The notes beneath the pieces are model-generated. The model saw nothing but the letters and a program-made list of their open reading frames with translations, was not told where the DNA came from and made no database searches. Positions 5,971-6,357 of a DNA stretch of 6,357 bases are shown one piece after another. Both the position numbers and the translations under genes were made by a program. Source of the stretch: Propionibacteriaceae bacterium. GTDB taxonomy: Bacteria > Actinomycetota > Actinomycetes > Propionibacteriales > Propionibacteriaceae. The stretch's first letter is position 1; every line of letters begins with the position of its first letter. Location: the NCBI GenBank assembly GCA_020438595.1, contig JAGQUI010000162.1, positions 1 to 6,357 on the forward strand. Reading direction: 5' to 3'.

Positions 5971-6000
5971 GGGGCGCCCGGTTCACCGGGCGCCCCTTCT
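5971..6000 (+). terminator. Strong hairpin terminator between glnK and comF
   Basis: GGGGCGCCCGG (5971-5981) and CCGGGCGCCCC (5986-5996) form a perfect 11-bp stem closed by a TTCA loop and followed by TTCT on the plus strand. It lies 23 bp after the glnK stop and just beyond the stop of the convergent comF gene, so it probably ends transcription from both sides. It closes the amtB-glnK operon without a glnD gene. Confidence 0.85.
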
Positions 6001-6357
6001 CACGTCCGGCGGGCGGTGGCCGCGACCGTCGCCCCCGCCGCGGGCACCCGGCCGGCGTCCGCGCAGGCACGGACCGCCTCCCCCAGGGTGGCGCCGGTGG
6101 TCACGATGTCGTCCACGACGACGATCCGGCCCGCGGGCGGCTCGCCGTGCACGCCGACCGCACCAGCGAGGTTGGCCCACCGGTCGCTGCGGCCGAGCCC
6201 GGACTGGTCGAGCGGACGCCGGTGCAGCGCCAGACCGGTCCAGCACCGGACCGGCACCCCGGCGGTGCGCAGCCTCCGCGCGGCGACCCGGGCCAGGGCC
6301 GCCGTGAGGTCGAGCCCACGCGCGACCACCTGCGCCGGAGCGGTCGGCACCGGGACC
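6000..6357 (-). CDS. ComF-family phosphoribosyltransferase (partial, N-terminus off right edge)
   Basis: This is the C-terminal 118 residues or so of a type I phosphoribosyltransferase-fold protein of the ComF/GntX family. These proteins are named for a competence role in Bacillus, but their biochemical role in actinobacteria is not settled. The visible part begins in VPVPT, then has LDQSGLGRSDRWANL, matching the family's Q-x-x-L-x(4)-R-x-x-N pattern. It ends with the PRPP-binding signature VVVDDIVTTGATLGEA (the DDIVTTGAT core lies at 6087-6113). A GTG at 6350-6348 could be read as a start, but the frame stays open to the edge and the preceding VP fits the family, so the gene continues outside. 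The usual N-terminal zinc-ribbon cysteines would lie off the window. It converges with glnK. In mycobacteria a comF-like gene is adjacent to the hpf homologue; here amtB-glnK lies between them. Confidence 0.88.
   Translation of the reverse strand, partial: VPVPTAPAQVVARGLDLTAALARVAARRLRTAGVPVRCWTGLALHRRPLDQSGLGRSDRWANLAGAVGVHGEPPAGRIVVVDDIVTTGATLGEAVRACADAGRVPAAGATVAATARRT

Noticed and set aside
6348..6350. GTG as the start of a short comF protein
   Set aside because: The frame is open to the window edge and the residues just before it fit the VPVP of the family, so this Val is internal and the gene is simply cut off.
1..6357. CRISPR arrays, tRNA or rRNA genes, insertion sequences, toxin-antitoxin or defence genes
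   Set aside because: No regularly spaced repeats with unique spacers, no recognisable tRNA/rRNA segments, no transposase motifs or flanking inverted repeats, and no small gene pairs were seen. Intergenic gaps are all under 300 bp.

Overview
The window looks like chromosomal DNA from a high-GC actinobacterium. G or C dominates third codon positions, GTG starts are common, and the proteins (long-form HPF, RecG, a GlnK-type PII) are of actinobacterial type. A Pseudonocardiales-like host is a guess from overall flavour, not something the sequence proves. I found no RNA genes, insertion sequences, CRISPR arrays or phage genes. Most of the window is core housekeeping sequence; the less ordinary part is the ammonium-uptake pair and its control region.

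Layout from left to right. (1) Three genes run leftward: recG (3234 to 1030), then a 189-bp gap holding a direct repeat, then rsmD (840 to 262), then coaD (265 to beyond the left edge). rsmD and coaD overlap by four bases (ATGA). (2) After a 112-bp gap, hpf (long-form ribosome hibernation factor) also runs leftward from 3976 to 3347. (3) A 265-bp divergent intergenic region (3977-4241) carries a candidate hpf promoter and a cluster of three GTAAC half-sites resembling GlnR boxes, placed to serve amtB. (4) amtB (4242-5612) and glnK (5609-5947) run rightward as a translationally coupled pair with a GTGA overlap. They end at a strong hairpin terminator. (5) A comF-family phosphoribosyltransferase gene enters leftward from the right edge and stops at 6000, converging on that terminator.

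How the genes work together. AmtB imports ammonium and GlnK is the PII protein expected to plug the channel; the GTAAC cluster suggests nitrogen control by GlnR. The GlnK is unusual because residue 51, the Tyr that GlnD modifies in typical actinobacterial PII proteins, is Phe, and residue 49 is Glu. No glnD follows in the operon. This points to a PII that responds only to effectors (ATP/ADP/2-oxoglutarate) and not to covalent modification. The neighbouring hpf acts when growth slows, so the shared region could link nitrogen stress and ribosome hibernation, though this is only inference. recG (DNA repair), rsmD (16S rRNA methylation) and coaD (coenzyme A synthesis) are unrelated housekeeping functions that often sit together in actinobacteria. 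recG and rsmD both appear to be leaderless GTG-start genes. I do not see a clearly new multi-gene system here.
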